Positions 40,909 to 48,992 of a stretch of 64,000 nt of DNA are shown here, one piece after another (position 1 is the first letter of the stretch; each line of letters starts with the position of its first letter). Under the pieces are notes generated by a model. It was not told the DNA's origin. It worked only from the letters and a program-made list of their open reading frames with translations, and searched no databases. This DNA comes from an uncultured Hyphomicrobiales bacterium (GTDB lineage: Bacteria; Pseudomonadota; Alphaproteobacteria; Rhizobiales; Beijerinckiaceae), in assembly GCA_903861645.1 (NCBI GenBank), contig CAIOVE010000079.1, forward strand, positions 1-64,000. Reading direction: 5' to 3'. A program made the position numbers and the translations under genes.

Positions 40909-41610
40909 ATGTCGCACGATAAAATCAAGGAAACCCTCATCATCGCGGGCAAGGTGCTGGTCGCCGAGGGCCAGGACGATTTCACGCGCGGCCATATTTC
41001 CATGCGCCATCCCGACAATCCCGGCCTGTTCTACATGAAGGCCCACAGCATCGGCCTCGACGAGATCACGCTGGAAAACATCCTGACCATCGATCTCGAG
41101 GGCAACGTGGTGGCGGGCACGGCCCGTCGTCACAGCGAGGTCTATATCCACTCGGAAATTTTCAAGGCGCGTCCCGACATCAATTGCGTGATTCACACGC
41201 ACCCGGCCTATTCGGTCGCCTTGTCGGCGGCGAACCGTCCGCTGCGCGCGCTCAGCCAGCCGAGCGCGCTGTTCTACAAGAACATCGGCGTCTACACCGA
41301 CACGATCAACCTCATCCGCACGCATGACATGGGTCGCGGCGTCGCCATGGCGCTGGCGTCGCATCGCGCCGTTTTGCTTAAAAATCATGGCGTAGTCGTC
41401 ACCGGCGCGACTATCGAGGAGACCGTGATTGGCGTGATCATGCTGGAGAACGCGGCGCAGATCCAGATGATCGCGGAAGCCGCGGGCGAATGCGCGCCTG
41501 AATTTCCCGAGGCGGATATTCGCAAATTGCAGAGCGATATCAGCCGCCCCGATCAATTCATCGTCAATTTCGACTATCTCGCGCGCCGCGTGAAGCGTCG
41601 CGAGGGCTGA
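40909..41610 (+). CDS. Class II aldolase/adducin-family protein
   Basis: Zinc-dependent aldolase or epimerase fold, 233 residues. Metal-binding candidates are HTHPAYS and the later LLKNHGVVV, with Glu in HSEVYIHSEIFKAR. The family splits carbon bonds of phosphorylated or unphosphorylated hydroxy acids, or decarboxylates aromatics; no sugar-phosphate neighbours are present to choose. GGGAA precedes the ATG. A 16-bp hairpin follows its stop, and the purine-type symporter gene starts 136 bp on. It may be part of ureidoglycolate or glycolate-type carbon handling, but this is only neighbourhood inference. Confidence 0.83.
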   Translation: MSHDKIKETLIIAGKVLVAEGQDDFTRGHISMRHPDNPGLFYMKAHSIGLDEITLENILTIDLEGNVVAGTARRHSEVYIHSEIFKARPDINCVIHTHPAYSVALSAANRPLRALSQPSALFYKNIGVYTDTINLIRTHDMGRGVAMALASHRAVLLKNHGVVVTGATIEETVIGVIMLENAAQIQMIAEAAGECAPEFPEADIRKLQSDISRPDQFIVNFDYLARRVKRREG

Positions 41611-41622
41611 TCGCATTTCCCG

Positions 41623-41660
41623 GTCTGGCTGGCGTTTCACGCGAGAAATGCCAGCCGGAC
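41623..41660 (+). other. Long RNA hairpin between aldolase and symporter
   Basis: The 16 bases 41623-41638 pair with 41645-41660 around ACGCGA; in RNA 14 pairs are Watson-Crick and two are G-U. It starts 12 bp after the aldolase stop and has no T-tract, so it may be a processing, stabilising or Rho-linked element. Confidence 0.5.
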
Positions 41661-41687
41661 GGGAGGTTCTTGCCATCATTGTTCATA

Positions 41688-41704
41688 TTGGCGCAATCTT
41701 TGCT
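41688..41704 (+). promoter_or_regulatory. Sigma-54 promoter for the purine symporter
   Basis: TTGGCGCAATCTTTGCT matches 15 of 17 consensus positions with GG-N10-GC spacing. The predicted start is near 41715, about 32 bp before the ATG at 41747. Confidence 0.68.
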
Positions 41705-41746
41705 CGTCGGACCAGGACAGTCTGATCCACGCGAATGGGGGCGACG

Positions 41747-43168
41747 ATGGACAAAGCAACGGACCAGGTGAACGAGATACTTCCGGCGCCGCGCTTGCTG
41801 GCGCTGGGATTGCAACATGTATTGGTGATGTACGCCGGCGCCGTCGCGGTGCCCTTCATCATCGCCGGCGCGCTCGGCCTTGGGCCCGAGCAACGTGCCT
41901 TCCTCATCAACGCCGATCTGCTCGCGTGCGGCCTCGCCACGCTCGTGCAGGCCTATGGTTTTCCCGGCGTGGGCATTCGCCTGCCGGTGCTGATGGGCGT
42001 CACCTTCGCGTCCGTCTCGCCCATGCTCGCCTTCATCGGCGCGGCGAAGGCGGCGGGCGGCGTCGACCCTAACGCCGTACTCGTGACGCTCTATGGATCG
42101 GTGATCGCGGCGGGTATTTTCGGGCTGCTTGTCGCGCCGGTCATCAGTCGCCTGCTGCCGCTTTTTCCGCCGGTCGTGACGGGCACCATCATCACGCTCA
42201 TCGGCATCTCGCTGATGCGCATCGGCATCAACTGGGCTGGCGGCCTGCCGAGTTCGACGATGCGCAAGGTGGTTGATGGCGTGGCCGGCGATTTTCCCAA
42301 TCCCGCCTTTGGCGCGCTCGATAACATGGGCATCGCGCTGTTCGTGCTGGTCGTCATTCTGTTGATCACCAAATACGCCAAGGGCTTCATCGCCAACGTC
42401 GCGGTGCTCGCGGGGATCATCGTTGGCGGCGTGGCGGCGGCGGCGCTCGGCAAGATGAATTTCGCGCCGGTCGCCGCGTCTCCATGGGTGGCGATTGTCT
42501 ATCCGTTCCAGTTCGGCCTGCCGCGTTTTGAACTGGTGCCGGTGATCACGATGTGCCTGGTGATGATCGTCGTGATGATCGAATCCACGGGCATGTTCCT
42601 CGCGCTTGGCGAGATGACCGGCAAGAAGATCGGCACCGCCGAACTGACGCGGGGACTGCGCGCGGATGGCGTCGGCACGATTCTCGGTGGCATCTTCAAC
42701 ACCTTCCCCTACACGTCGTTCTCGCAGAACGTCGGTCTCGTCGGCGTGACGGGCGTCCGCTCGCGGTATGTCGCGGTGGCCGGCGGCGTCATTCTGGTGC
42801 TGCTCGGGTTCATCCCGAAACTCGCGGCGCTTTTCGCCGCGGTGCCCCTCTATGTGTTGGGCGGCGCCGGCCTCGTGATGTTCGGCATGGTGGCGGCCAC
42901 CGGCGCGCGCATCCTGACGAACGTCGATTTTCGCAATAACCGCAACAACCTTTATGTCGTCGCGATTTCCATCGGCTTCGGCATGATCCCGCTGGTCGCG
43001 CCGAATTTCTTCGAGCACTTTCCCGCGGTCATGAAGCCGTTGATGGAATCGGGCATCCTCCTGACCTCGATCGTCGCGGTGGCGCTCAATCTCTTCTTCA
43101 ACGGCTGGACCTCGGCCGAGGCGGCGCTCGAGGGCGCGGCTTCCGCCGCTCACGCCGCCGAGGCGTGA
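41747..43168 (+). CDS. Nucleobase:cation symporter-2 (xanthine/urate-type permease)
   Basis: Membrane symporter of 473 residues in the NCS2/NAT family. The diagnostic segment ESTGMFLALGEMTGKK carries the conserved Glu, and QNVGLVGVTGVRSR is the NAT signature (QN-G-T-G). Purine (xanthine, urate) members have QN here, unlike uracil permeases, which have EN. It opens with LALGLQHVLVMYAGAVAVPF. The ATG at 41747 is favoured over 41735 because GGGGG lies 5 bp before it. It should bring urate or xanthine into the cell for the PuuD/UraH/PuuE genes just downstream. Confidence 0.9.
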   Translation: MDKATDQVNEILPAPRLLALGLQHVLVMYAGAVAVPFIIAGALGLGPEQRAFLINADLLACGLATLVQAYGFPGVGIRLPVLMGVTFASVSPMLAFIGAAKAAGGVDPNAVLVTLYGSVIAAGIFGLLVAPVISRLLPLFPPVVTGTIITLIGISLMRIGINWAGGLPSSTMRKVVDGVAGDFPNPAFGALDNMGIALFVLVVILLITKYAKGFIANVAVLAGIIVGGVAAAALGKMNFAPVAASPWVAIVYPFQFGLPRFELVPVITMCLVMIVVMIESTGMFLALGEMTGKKIGTAELTRGLRADGVGTILGGIFNTFPYTSFSQNVGLVGVTGVRSRYVAVAGGVILVLLGFIPKLAALFAAVPLYVLGGAGLVMFGMVAATGARILTNVDFRNNRNNLYVVAISIGFGMIPLVAPNFFEHFPAVMKPLMESGILLTSIVAVALNLFFNGWTSAEAALEGAASAAHAAEA

Positions 43169-43184
43169 TCAGGCGAACGCATGA

Positions 43185-43216
43185 AAAAGCCCCGGAGAGC
43201 GATCTCCGGGGCTTTT
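43185..43216. terminator. Bidirectional Rho-independent terminator
   Basis: AAAAGCCCCGGAGA (43185-43198) pairs with TCTCCGGGGCTTTT (43203-43216) around a GCGA loop. T-tracts appear on both strands, so it ends both the symporter transcript and the converging peptidase-family transcript. Confidence 0.93.
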
Positions 43217-43237
43217 GTTTTGCCGCGTTGGGAACAA

Positions 43238-44464
43238 TCAGGCGAGCAGGTCGCGGACCGACAGCGCCGTTACGAGGGTCGCCTTTTCGAGATCGTCGAG
43301 TTTCAACCTCTCGTCGGCGCGATGGCCGTTGGCTTCTTCGATGGTGCGCGGTCCCGCGCCATAAAGCACCACGGGGATGCCTTTTTCCGCGTAGAGCCGC
43401 GCGTCCGTGTAGAGCGGCACGCCGTTCGACGCGACCGTTTCGCCAAACACGCGCGTGGCGTTGCGGCAGACCGTGTCGGCGATCCGCATCGTCTCGGCGC
43501 TCGCCGTCAGCGGCCTCGCGAGGAGGATGCGTTTCACCTCGACCGTCGCCGCGGGGCGTGTTCGCGCGGCCGCCGCGATGACGGCGCGCACCTCGGCCTC
43601 GACGGCCTCGGGAGTCTCGTCGGGAATGATGCGCCGGTCGAGACGGAAGGTGACGCGGTCCGGCACCACGTTGGTGTTGATGCCGCCGCTGATGAGGCCG
43701 ACGTTGATCTGCGGCGAACCGATGCCCTTCACCGTGGAGACTTTCGACGCCAGCGTGCCGCGATAGGCGTAGAGGGCGTTGAGCACCTGCGTCGCCGCCT
43801 CCAGCGCGTCGACGCCCGTGGCGGGAATCGCGGCGTGGGCGGAGCGGCCCTTCACCTCGACCTCGAGATGCAGGCAGCCGTTATGGGCGATGACGACGGC
43901 GTAGCTGAACCCGGCGCAGATGACGGCGTCCGGCTTCGAGATTCCTTGCGACAGCAACCAGCCCGGACCGATCTCGCCGCCCTGTTCCTCGTCGTAGGTC
44001 AGGTGCAGTTCGACGGCGCCCTTCAACGCCGCGCCGGATTTCATCAGGGCGAGCAGGGCGAAGGCGTAGGTGGAGAAATCCGATTTCGACACGGCGACGC
44101 CGCGTCCGAACATCTGGCCATCGGCGATCTCGGCGCCGTAGGGATCGTGGGTCCAGCCCGCGCCGGGCGCGACGACATCGCCATGGGCGTTGAGCGCGAT
44201 GGTCGGGCCGGGGCCGAAGCGATGGCGCACCACCAGATTGGTGGCCGAAATCATGCCATTGGCGCGGGCGAGCGCTTCCGGCACGGGATGGCGCTCGACG
44301 GAGAAGCCGAGCGCCTCCAGCAACTCGGCTGCGCGCGCGGCGTGGGGTGCGCAGTCGCCGGGGGGATTGTCCGAGGGAACCTTCACCAGTTCGGCGAGGA
44401 ACCGCGTCTGTTCGTCGAAGCGCGCGCGCACGAGCGCGCGCAATTCGGTTTCGATATCGCTCAT
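43238..44464 (-). CDS. M20-family metallo-hydrolase (ArgE/DapE-like)
   Basis: Dinuclear-zinc amidohydrolase of about 408 residues. NAHGDVV gives the first ligand His/Asp, TYDEEQGGE the catalytic Glu pair, and YTDARLY a C-terminal ligand-bearing stretch; VKGRSAHAAIPATGVDA starts the dimerisation domain. The ATG at 44464 is preferred (GGA 9 bp upstream), with 44470 possible. It lies 25 bp after puuD on the same strand, so it is probably co-transcribed with the urate oxidase. M20 members in purine pathways cleave carbamoyl groups (allantoate, ureidoglycolate); ArgE-like deacylation is the alternative. Confidence 0.87.
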   Translation of the reverse strand: MSDIETELRALVRARFDEQTRFLAELVKVPSDNPPGDCAPHAARAAELLEALGFSVERHPVPEALARANGMISATNLVVRHRFGPGPTIALNAHGDVVAPGAGWTHDPYGAEIADGQMFGRGVAVSKSDFSTYAFALLALMKSGAALKGAVELHLTYDEEQGGEIGPGWLLSQGISKPDAVICAGFSYAVVIAHNGCLHLEVEVKGRSAHAAIPATGVDALEAATQVLNALYAYRGTLASKVSTVKGIGSPQINVGLISGGINTNVVPDRVTFRLDRRIIPDETPEAVEAEVRAVIAAAARTRPAATVEVKRILLARPLTASAETMRIADTVCRNATRVFGETVASNGVPLYTDARLYAEKGIPVVLYGAGPRTIEEANGHRADERLKLDDLEKATLVTALSVRDLLA

Positions 44465-44489
44465 GTCCATCTTTCCGTCTTGCGCGCGT

Positions 44490-45707
44490 TCAGCGCGACC
44501 TCAGCCAGTCACGCAGGACGCGGCGTTCCGAATCCGGCATTTCCGTGATGTTGTTGGGCGGCATGGCGCGGGTCAAGACCGCCTGCATGTAGATTTCCTC
44601 GCCATGGCGGGCGATGTCGGCGGGCGTATCGAGGCGCACGCCCTTGGGCGCGGTGACGATGCCATCCCAGACGGGCTCGCTCGCGTGGCACATCGAGCAA
44701 CGGCTGAGCACCACGTTCGCGACCTGCTTGGGCGCCTCCGGCAGTCCGGCCAGTTGGGTGGGGGAGTCGATCGGGGCGAGGCCGAGTTCGTCGCGCGAGC
44801 GGGCCGTCGAGGTCAGGGTGATCGCCACCGCGGCCGCGATGCACAGGGCCGCCACGATCCAGGTCCACCATTTGTCGCCATGGCCCTCGTGGCGCAGGTT
44901 GTAGAAGACGCGCACCAGCGCGCCCGCGACGAGGATCAGGCCGACCACGACGAAGGCGTAGGGCGACGAGTAGGTGATGGGATAGTGGTTCGACAACATC
45001 AGGAACACGACCGGCAGGGTCAGGTAGTTGTTGTGCGTCGAGCGAACCTTGCCGATGGCGCCGAGGGTGGGGTCCGGCGTTTCGCCCTTCTTGAGCGAGG
45101 CGATGACCTTCGCCTGATTGGGAATGATGATGAGAAACACATTGGCGGTCATGATGGTCGCCATCAGCGCGCCAGTGTGGATGAACGCGCCACGCGCCGA
45201 AAAAACATGCTGGAACAGCGCGGCCATGGCGATGATGTAGACAAAGCCGATGGCGGCGAGCGCCACGTCGTTCTTGCCGATGGGCGATTTGCATAGCGCG
45301 TCATAGACGATCCAGCCGAGCGCCAGCGCGCCGATGCCGATGGCGGCGGCCGCGGGCGCGCCGATGTTCAGCACGGCGGGGTCGATGAGGAACAGGCTGG
45401 CCTTGAAGTAATAGGCCCAGATGAGCAGCAAGAAACCCGACAGCCACGTGGCGTAGGATTCCCACTTGTGCCACATCAGCTCCGGCGGCAGATGCTCGGG
45501 CGCGACGAGATACTTGCGCACTTCATAGAAGCCGCCGCCATGGACTTCCCAGACCTCGCCCTTGGCGCCCTTGGGCATGTTGGCCGCCTCGCGGATGCTG
45601 GCGTCGAGATGCATGAAATAGAACGACGAGCCAATCCAGGCGATGCCCGTGATGATGTGCGTCCAGCGGAGCAGAAGGGCGCCCCATTCGTAAAAAATCG
45701 CATCCAT
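44490..45707 (-). CDS. puuD: Urate hydroxylase PuuD (membrane urate oxidase with cytochrome c domain)
   Basis: Integral membrane urate oxidase of 405 residues. The first 290 residues hold about eight helices with conserved histidines (RWTHIITGIAWIGSSFYF, the first signature; LMWHKWESYATW). The C-terminal domain is a cytochrome c with the heme motif CSMCH and an AMPPNN heme-ligand Met. It oxidises urate to 5-hydroxyisourate and passes electrons to cytochrome c, without making H2O2. It is divergent from uraH, whose enzyme takes the product. A perfect TATAAT lies 33 bp upstream on its strand. Confidence 0.92.
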   Translation of the reverse strand: MDAIFYEWGALLLRWTHIITGIAWIGSSFYFMHLDASIREAANMPKGAKGEVWEVHGGGFYEVRKYLVAPEHLPPELMWHKWESYATWLSGFLLLIWAYYFKASLFLIDPAVLNIGAPAAAAIGIGALALGWIVYDALCKSPIGKNDVALAAIGFVYIIAMAALFQHVFSARGAFIHTGALMATIMTANVFLIIIPNQAKVIASLKKGETPDPTLGAIGKVRSTHNNYLTLPVVFLMLSNHYPITYSSPYAFVVVGLILVAGALVRVFYNLRHEGHGDKWWTWIVAALCIAAAVAITLTSTARSRDELGLAPIDSPTQLAGLPEAPKQVANVVLSRCSMCHASEPVWDGIVTAPKGVRLDTPADIARHGEEIYMQAVLTRAMPPNNITEMPDSERRVLRDWLRSR

Positions 45708-45740
45708 TTGCCTAGCCCCGGTCCATTGTTTGCAAGACGA

Positions 45741-45746
45741 ATTATA
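45741..45746 (-). promoter_or_regulatory. Candidate -10 element for puuD
   Basis: The minus strand reads TATAAT exactly, rare in this GC-rich DNA, and would place a start about 27 bp before the puuD ATG. No good -35 hexamer is seen at 16-18 bp, so an activator may be needed. Confidence 0.35.
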
Positions 45747-45839
45747 GCCGCTTCCGCGACAGCGCCATGGTTGACGTCACAAAGCCATGCCCGCAAATAG
45801 CAATCTTCCTTGTCTCGTTCCCAACCGGGGAGAGAGTTG

Positions 45840-46196
45840 ATGGGTCGCCTTTCCACGCATGTTCTCGATACGGCGCGCGGCAAACCGGCGCAAGGCGTGG
45901 CCATCCAGCTCGCCCGGATCGACGCGGCGGGCGTCAGGACGCCGGTCGCTTCCGCGCTCACCAACGCCGACGGCCGCACCGACGCGCCGCTCCTGACCGG
46001 CGCGGCGCTCGACGTCGGAACCTATGAATTGACCTTCGCCATTGGCGACTATTTTCGCGCCAGCGGACTTGTTCCGGCGGGGCCGTCGTTTCTCGACGTC
46101 GTGCCGTTGCGCTTTCAAATCACCGATCCCGACGGGCATTACCATGTGCCTCTCGTGTGCTCGCCATTCAGCTATTCGACCTATCGCGGTTCCTGA
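45840..46196 (+). CDS. uraH: 5-Hydroxyisourate hydrolase
   Basis: Transthyretin-like enzyme of 118 residues that hydrolyses 5-hydroxyisourate to OHCU. H7 in LSTHVLD, R46 in ADGRTD, and the His pair of HYHVPL form the usual active site; the protein ends in YRGS, the diagnostic C-terminal tetrapeptide. GGGGAGAGAG lies before the ATG. It starts the operon uraH, puuE-uraD, allantoate amidohydrolase, and is divergent from puuD. Confidence 0.95.
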   Translation: MGRLSTHVLDTARGKPAQGVAIQLARIDAAGVRTPVASALTNADGRTDAPLLTGAALDVGTYELTFAIGDYFRASGLVPAGPSFLDVVPLRFQITDPDGHYHVPLVCSPFSYSTYRGS

Positions 46197-46208
46197 TCGG
46201 ATTTGTCC

Positions 46209-47627
46209 ATGCAAGAAACCTACCCACGCGATCTCGTCGGCTATGGCGCGGAGCCGCCGCGCGTCCGCTGGCCCGGCGACGCCAGGATATGCCTGCAATT
46301 CGTGATCAATTACGAGGAGGGCGGCGAGAACAACATCCTGCACGGCGACGCGGCCTCGGAGGCCTTCCTGTCGGAGATCGTCGGCGCACAGCCATGGCCG
46401 GGCCAGCGGCACATGAACATGGAGTCCATCTACGAATATGGTTCGCGCGCCGGCTTCTGGCGGTTGCATCGCATGTTCGGCGAGCGGAACATTCCCGTGA
46501 CCGTGTTCGGCGTGGCGTCGGCCATGGCGCGCAATCCAGCCGCCGTTTCCGCCATGAAACAGGCGGGGTGGGAAGTCGCCACCCATGGCCTCAAGTGGAT
46601 CGACTACAAGGACGTGCCGCGCGAGGTCGAGCGTCGCCACATCAGCGAGGCGATCAAGCTGCACACGGAAATCGTGGGCGAGCGACCCCTTGGCTACTAT
46701 CAGGGCCGCACGTCCGAAAACACCGTGCCGCTCATCACGCAGGAAGGGGGCTCGCTTTATAACGCGGATTCCTACGCCGACGAGTTGCCCTACTGGATCG
46801 AGGGGCCGCATGGTCCTCAACTCATCGTGCCCTACACGCTCGACGCCAACGACATGCGTTTCGCCGCGGCGCAGGGCTTCAATTCCGGCGATCAGTTTTA
46901 CGCCTATCTGAAGGACAGCTTCGACTATCTGTACGCCGAGGGCGCGACGAGTCCGAAAATGCTGTCGATCGGACTGCATTGCCGGCTTGTCGGGCGTCCC
47001 GGCCGCGCCGCCGCGCTGTTGCGTTTTCTGGATTACGCCCGCCAGTTCGAGGGCGTCTGGTTCGCCACGCGTCTCGCCGTCGCGCGTCACTGGATCGCGC
47101 ATCATCCGCCGGTGGGCGGCTATAAACCGGGCCACATGCCGCGCGTGTTGTTCATGGAATTGTTCGGCGGCGTGTTCGAACATTCGCCTTGGGTGGCAGC
47201 GGGGGCTTTCGATGGGTCGCGCGGACCGGATTTCGACACGGCGAAAGGTCTACACGACGCGATGACGCGCGTCCTTTCCGCCGCCACGCATGAACAAAAG
47301 CTGGCGCTGATCAACGCCCATCCCGATCTCTCCGGTCGGCTCGCGCAAGCCAAGATGCTGACCCGCGAATCATCAGAGGAACAGGCGTCGGCGGGGCTTG
47401 ATCAACTGACGCCGGACGAACTCGCGCGGTTCACCGCGTTGAACGACGCCTACAAGGCGCGTTTCGGGTTTGTGTTCATCATGGCCGTGCGCGGTCGGAC
47501 GAAACAGGAAATCCTCGAAGCCTTCGAACGGCGGCTCAATCACGCGCCAGACGAGGAGTTCGCGGAGGCGTTGACGCAGATCGAACGCATCGCCCTGTTG
47601 CGCCTCGAACAAATCCTGCCGGCGTGA
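46209..47627 (+). CDS. puuE: Fused allantoinase PuuE - OHCU decarboxylase UraD
   Basis: Bifunctional protein of 472 residues. Residues 1-300 are the polysaccharide-deacetylase-like allantoinase PuuE (NYEEGGENNILHGD, RAGFWRLHRMF, EVATHGLKWIDY). Residues 310-472 are UraD, with FEHSPWVAAGAFDG, the catalytic-His segment INAHPDLSGRLA and the FGFVFIMAVRGR end. So it decarboxylates OHCU to S-allantoin and also opens allantoin to allantoate. Domain order is the reverse of reaction order. This fusion is known in some bacteria. The ATG at 46209 is 12 bp after uraH. Confidence 0.93.
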   Translation: MQETYPRDLVGYGAEPPRVRWPGDARICLQFVINYEEGGENNILHGDAASEAFLSEIVGAQPWPGQRHMNMESIYEYGSRAGFWRLHRMFGERNIPVTVFGVASAMARNPAAVSAMKQAGWEVATHGLKWIDYKDVPREVERRHISEAIKLHTEIVGERPLGYYQGRTSENTVPLITQEGGSLYNADSYADELPYWIEGPHGPQLIVPYTLDANDMRFAAAQGFNSGDQFYAYLKDSFDYLYAEGATSPKMLSIGLHCRLVGRPGRAAALLRFLDYARQFEGVWFATRLAVARHWIAHHPPVGGYKPGHMPRVLFMELFGGVFEHSPWVAAGAFDGSRGPDFDTAKGLHDAMTRVLSAATHEQKLALINAHPDLSGRLAQAKMLTRESSEEQASAGLDQLTPDELARFTALNDAYKARFGFVFIMAVRGRTKQEILEAFERRLNHAPDEEFAEALTQIERIALLRLEQILPA

Positions 47628-47634
47628 GGCGTCC

Positions 47635-48867
47635 ATGAGCGAAATTCAGGATCCCCTGTCGGGCGCCGCCATCGAGCGGCGGCTGCGCGACCTCGCCGGC
47701 TATACAGACATCGCCGGCGAGATGACGCGCCTGTCGCTGTCGACGACGCACAAGAGCGCCGTCGAACATCTCGGCAAGTTGTTCCGCGCCGCCGGCATGC
47801 GGGCGACCGTCGATCCCATGGGCAATCTCGTCGGTCGCTACGCGCCGGCGGGGTGCGGGCCCAAAACGTTGCTGATCGGCTCGCATATCGACACGGTGCG
47901 CGACGCTGGCATCTACGATGGCAATCTCGGCGTGATGGTGGGGCTTGCCGTCGTGGAGTCGCTGCATCGCGATGGCGTCGTTCCGCCCTGCGCCATCGAG
48001 GTCATCGCCTTTAGCGACGAGGAGGGCGTGCGGTTTCCCTCCACGCTGACGGGCTCCAAGGCGCTCGCGGGCAAGTTCGATCCGCGTTGGCTCGATGAAA
48101 TGGATGGCAAGGGCGTGCGCCGCCGCGGGGCGCTCGTGGCCTTTGGCGCGCCGACCACCGATCCGCGCGAGATCGCCCGCGATCCCGCGACGACGCTCGG
48201 CTATGTCGAGGTGCATATCGAGCAGGGACCGGTGCTGGAGGCCGCTGGCCTGCCGCTCGGCGTTGTGACGGCGATCAACGGCGTGACGCGCGGCGACATT
48301 GCCCTGCGGGGCATGGCGGGCCACGCCGGCACCCTGCCGATGGCGATGCGCCACGACGCGCTCGCCGCCGCGGCTGAAATCATTCTGGAAATCGAGGAGC
48401 GCGGGCGCGCGACGCCCGATCTCGTCGCGACCGTCGGCGTCATCGAGGTGCCCGGCGCGACGATCAACGTGGTGCCCGGTCGCGCTCGGCTAACCTTTGA
48501 CGTGCGCTCGCCCTCCGACGACGCGCGCCGCCGCGCCGTCAAGGATATCAAGGCCGCGGTCGATCGCGTCGCCGCGGGGCGCTCCGTCGAGGCGACTTTC
48601 GAAATACGCCACGAGGCGGAAGCAACGCCTTGCGACGCCACGCTGTCGGCGGCGCTCGAGGCGCGGTCGCGGGCCGCGGGCGCCGATCCGATAAGGCTTC
48701 CGTCGGGCGCCGGCCACGACGCCATGTCGTTTCGCGATGTCTTGCCGGTTGCGATGCTGTTCACGCGATGTCGCGGCGGCGTCAGCCACAATCCCGCCGA
48801 GTTCGCGACGGAGGAGGATATTGGCCTCGCCGCGCGGGTGTTGCGCGATTTCGTTCTGGGGCTTTGA
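47635..48867 (+). CDS. Allantoate amidohydrolase (M20 family, Zn/Mn-dependent)
   Basis: Carbamoyl amidohydrolase of 410 residues. Metal ligands are H84 and D95 (GSHIDTVRDAGIYDGNLG region), E129/E130 (FSDEEG) and the later VEVHIEQGP and GVSHNPAEF histidines; RGMAGHAGTLPM lies in the lid domain. The HydC/AllC/HpxK group hydrolyses allantoate to ureidoglycolate, ammonia and CO2; beta-ureidopropionase is the close alternative. Being 7 bp after fused puuE-uraD, allantoate is the probable substrate. No ureidoglycolate lyase gene is seen in the window. Confidence 0.9.
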   Translation: MSEIQDPLSGAAIERRLRDLAGYTDIAGEMTRLSLSTTHKSAVEHLGKLFRAAGMRATVDPMGNLVGRYAPAGCGPKTLLIGSHIDTVRDAGIYDGNLGVMVGLAVVESLHRDGVVPPCAIEVIAFSDEEGVRFPSTLTGSKALAGKFDPRWLDEMDGKGVRRRGALVAFGAPTTDPREIARDPATTLGYVEVHIEQGPVLEAAGLPLGVVTAINGVTRGDIALRGMAGHAGTLPMAMRHDALAAAAEIILEIEERGRATPDLVATVGVIEVPGATINVVPGRARLTFDVRSPSDDARRRAVKDIKAAVDRVAAGRSVEATFEIRHEAEATPCDATLSAALEARSRAAGADPIRLPSGAGHDAMSFRDVLPVAMLFTRCRGGVSHNPAEFATEEDIGLAARVLRDFVLGL

Positions 48868-48992
48868 CGGGACCGGGGGGACCCGCCAACGGCGCCCGGT
48901 CGAACACGGGTTACGGTCGCCGCAACCGGAAAATCGGACGAAGGGCGACTTGCGAGGCCGGCCGTTCCGTGCGAACTCAATCGACCGTTTAC

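Noticed and set aside
41611-41746. Purine riboswitch before the symporter
   Set aside because: The sequence has one long hairpin but no three-way junction or conserved loop sequences of purine or xanthine aptamers. A sigma-54 start near 41715 would also leave the hairpin out of the symporter transcript.
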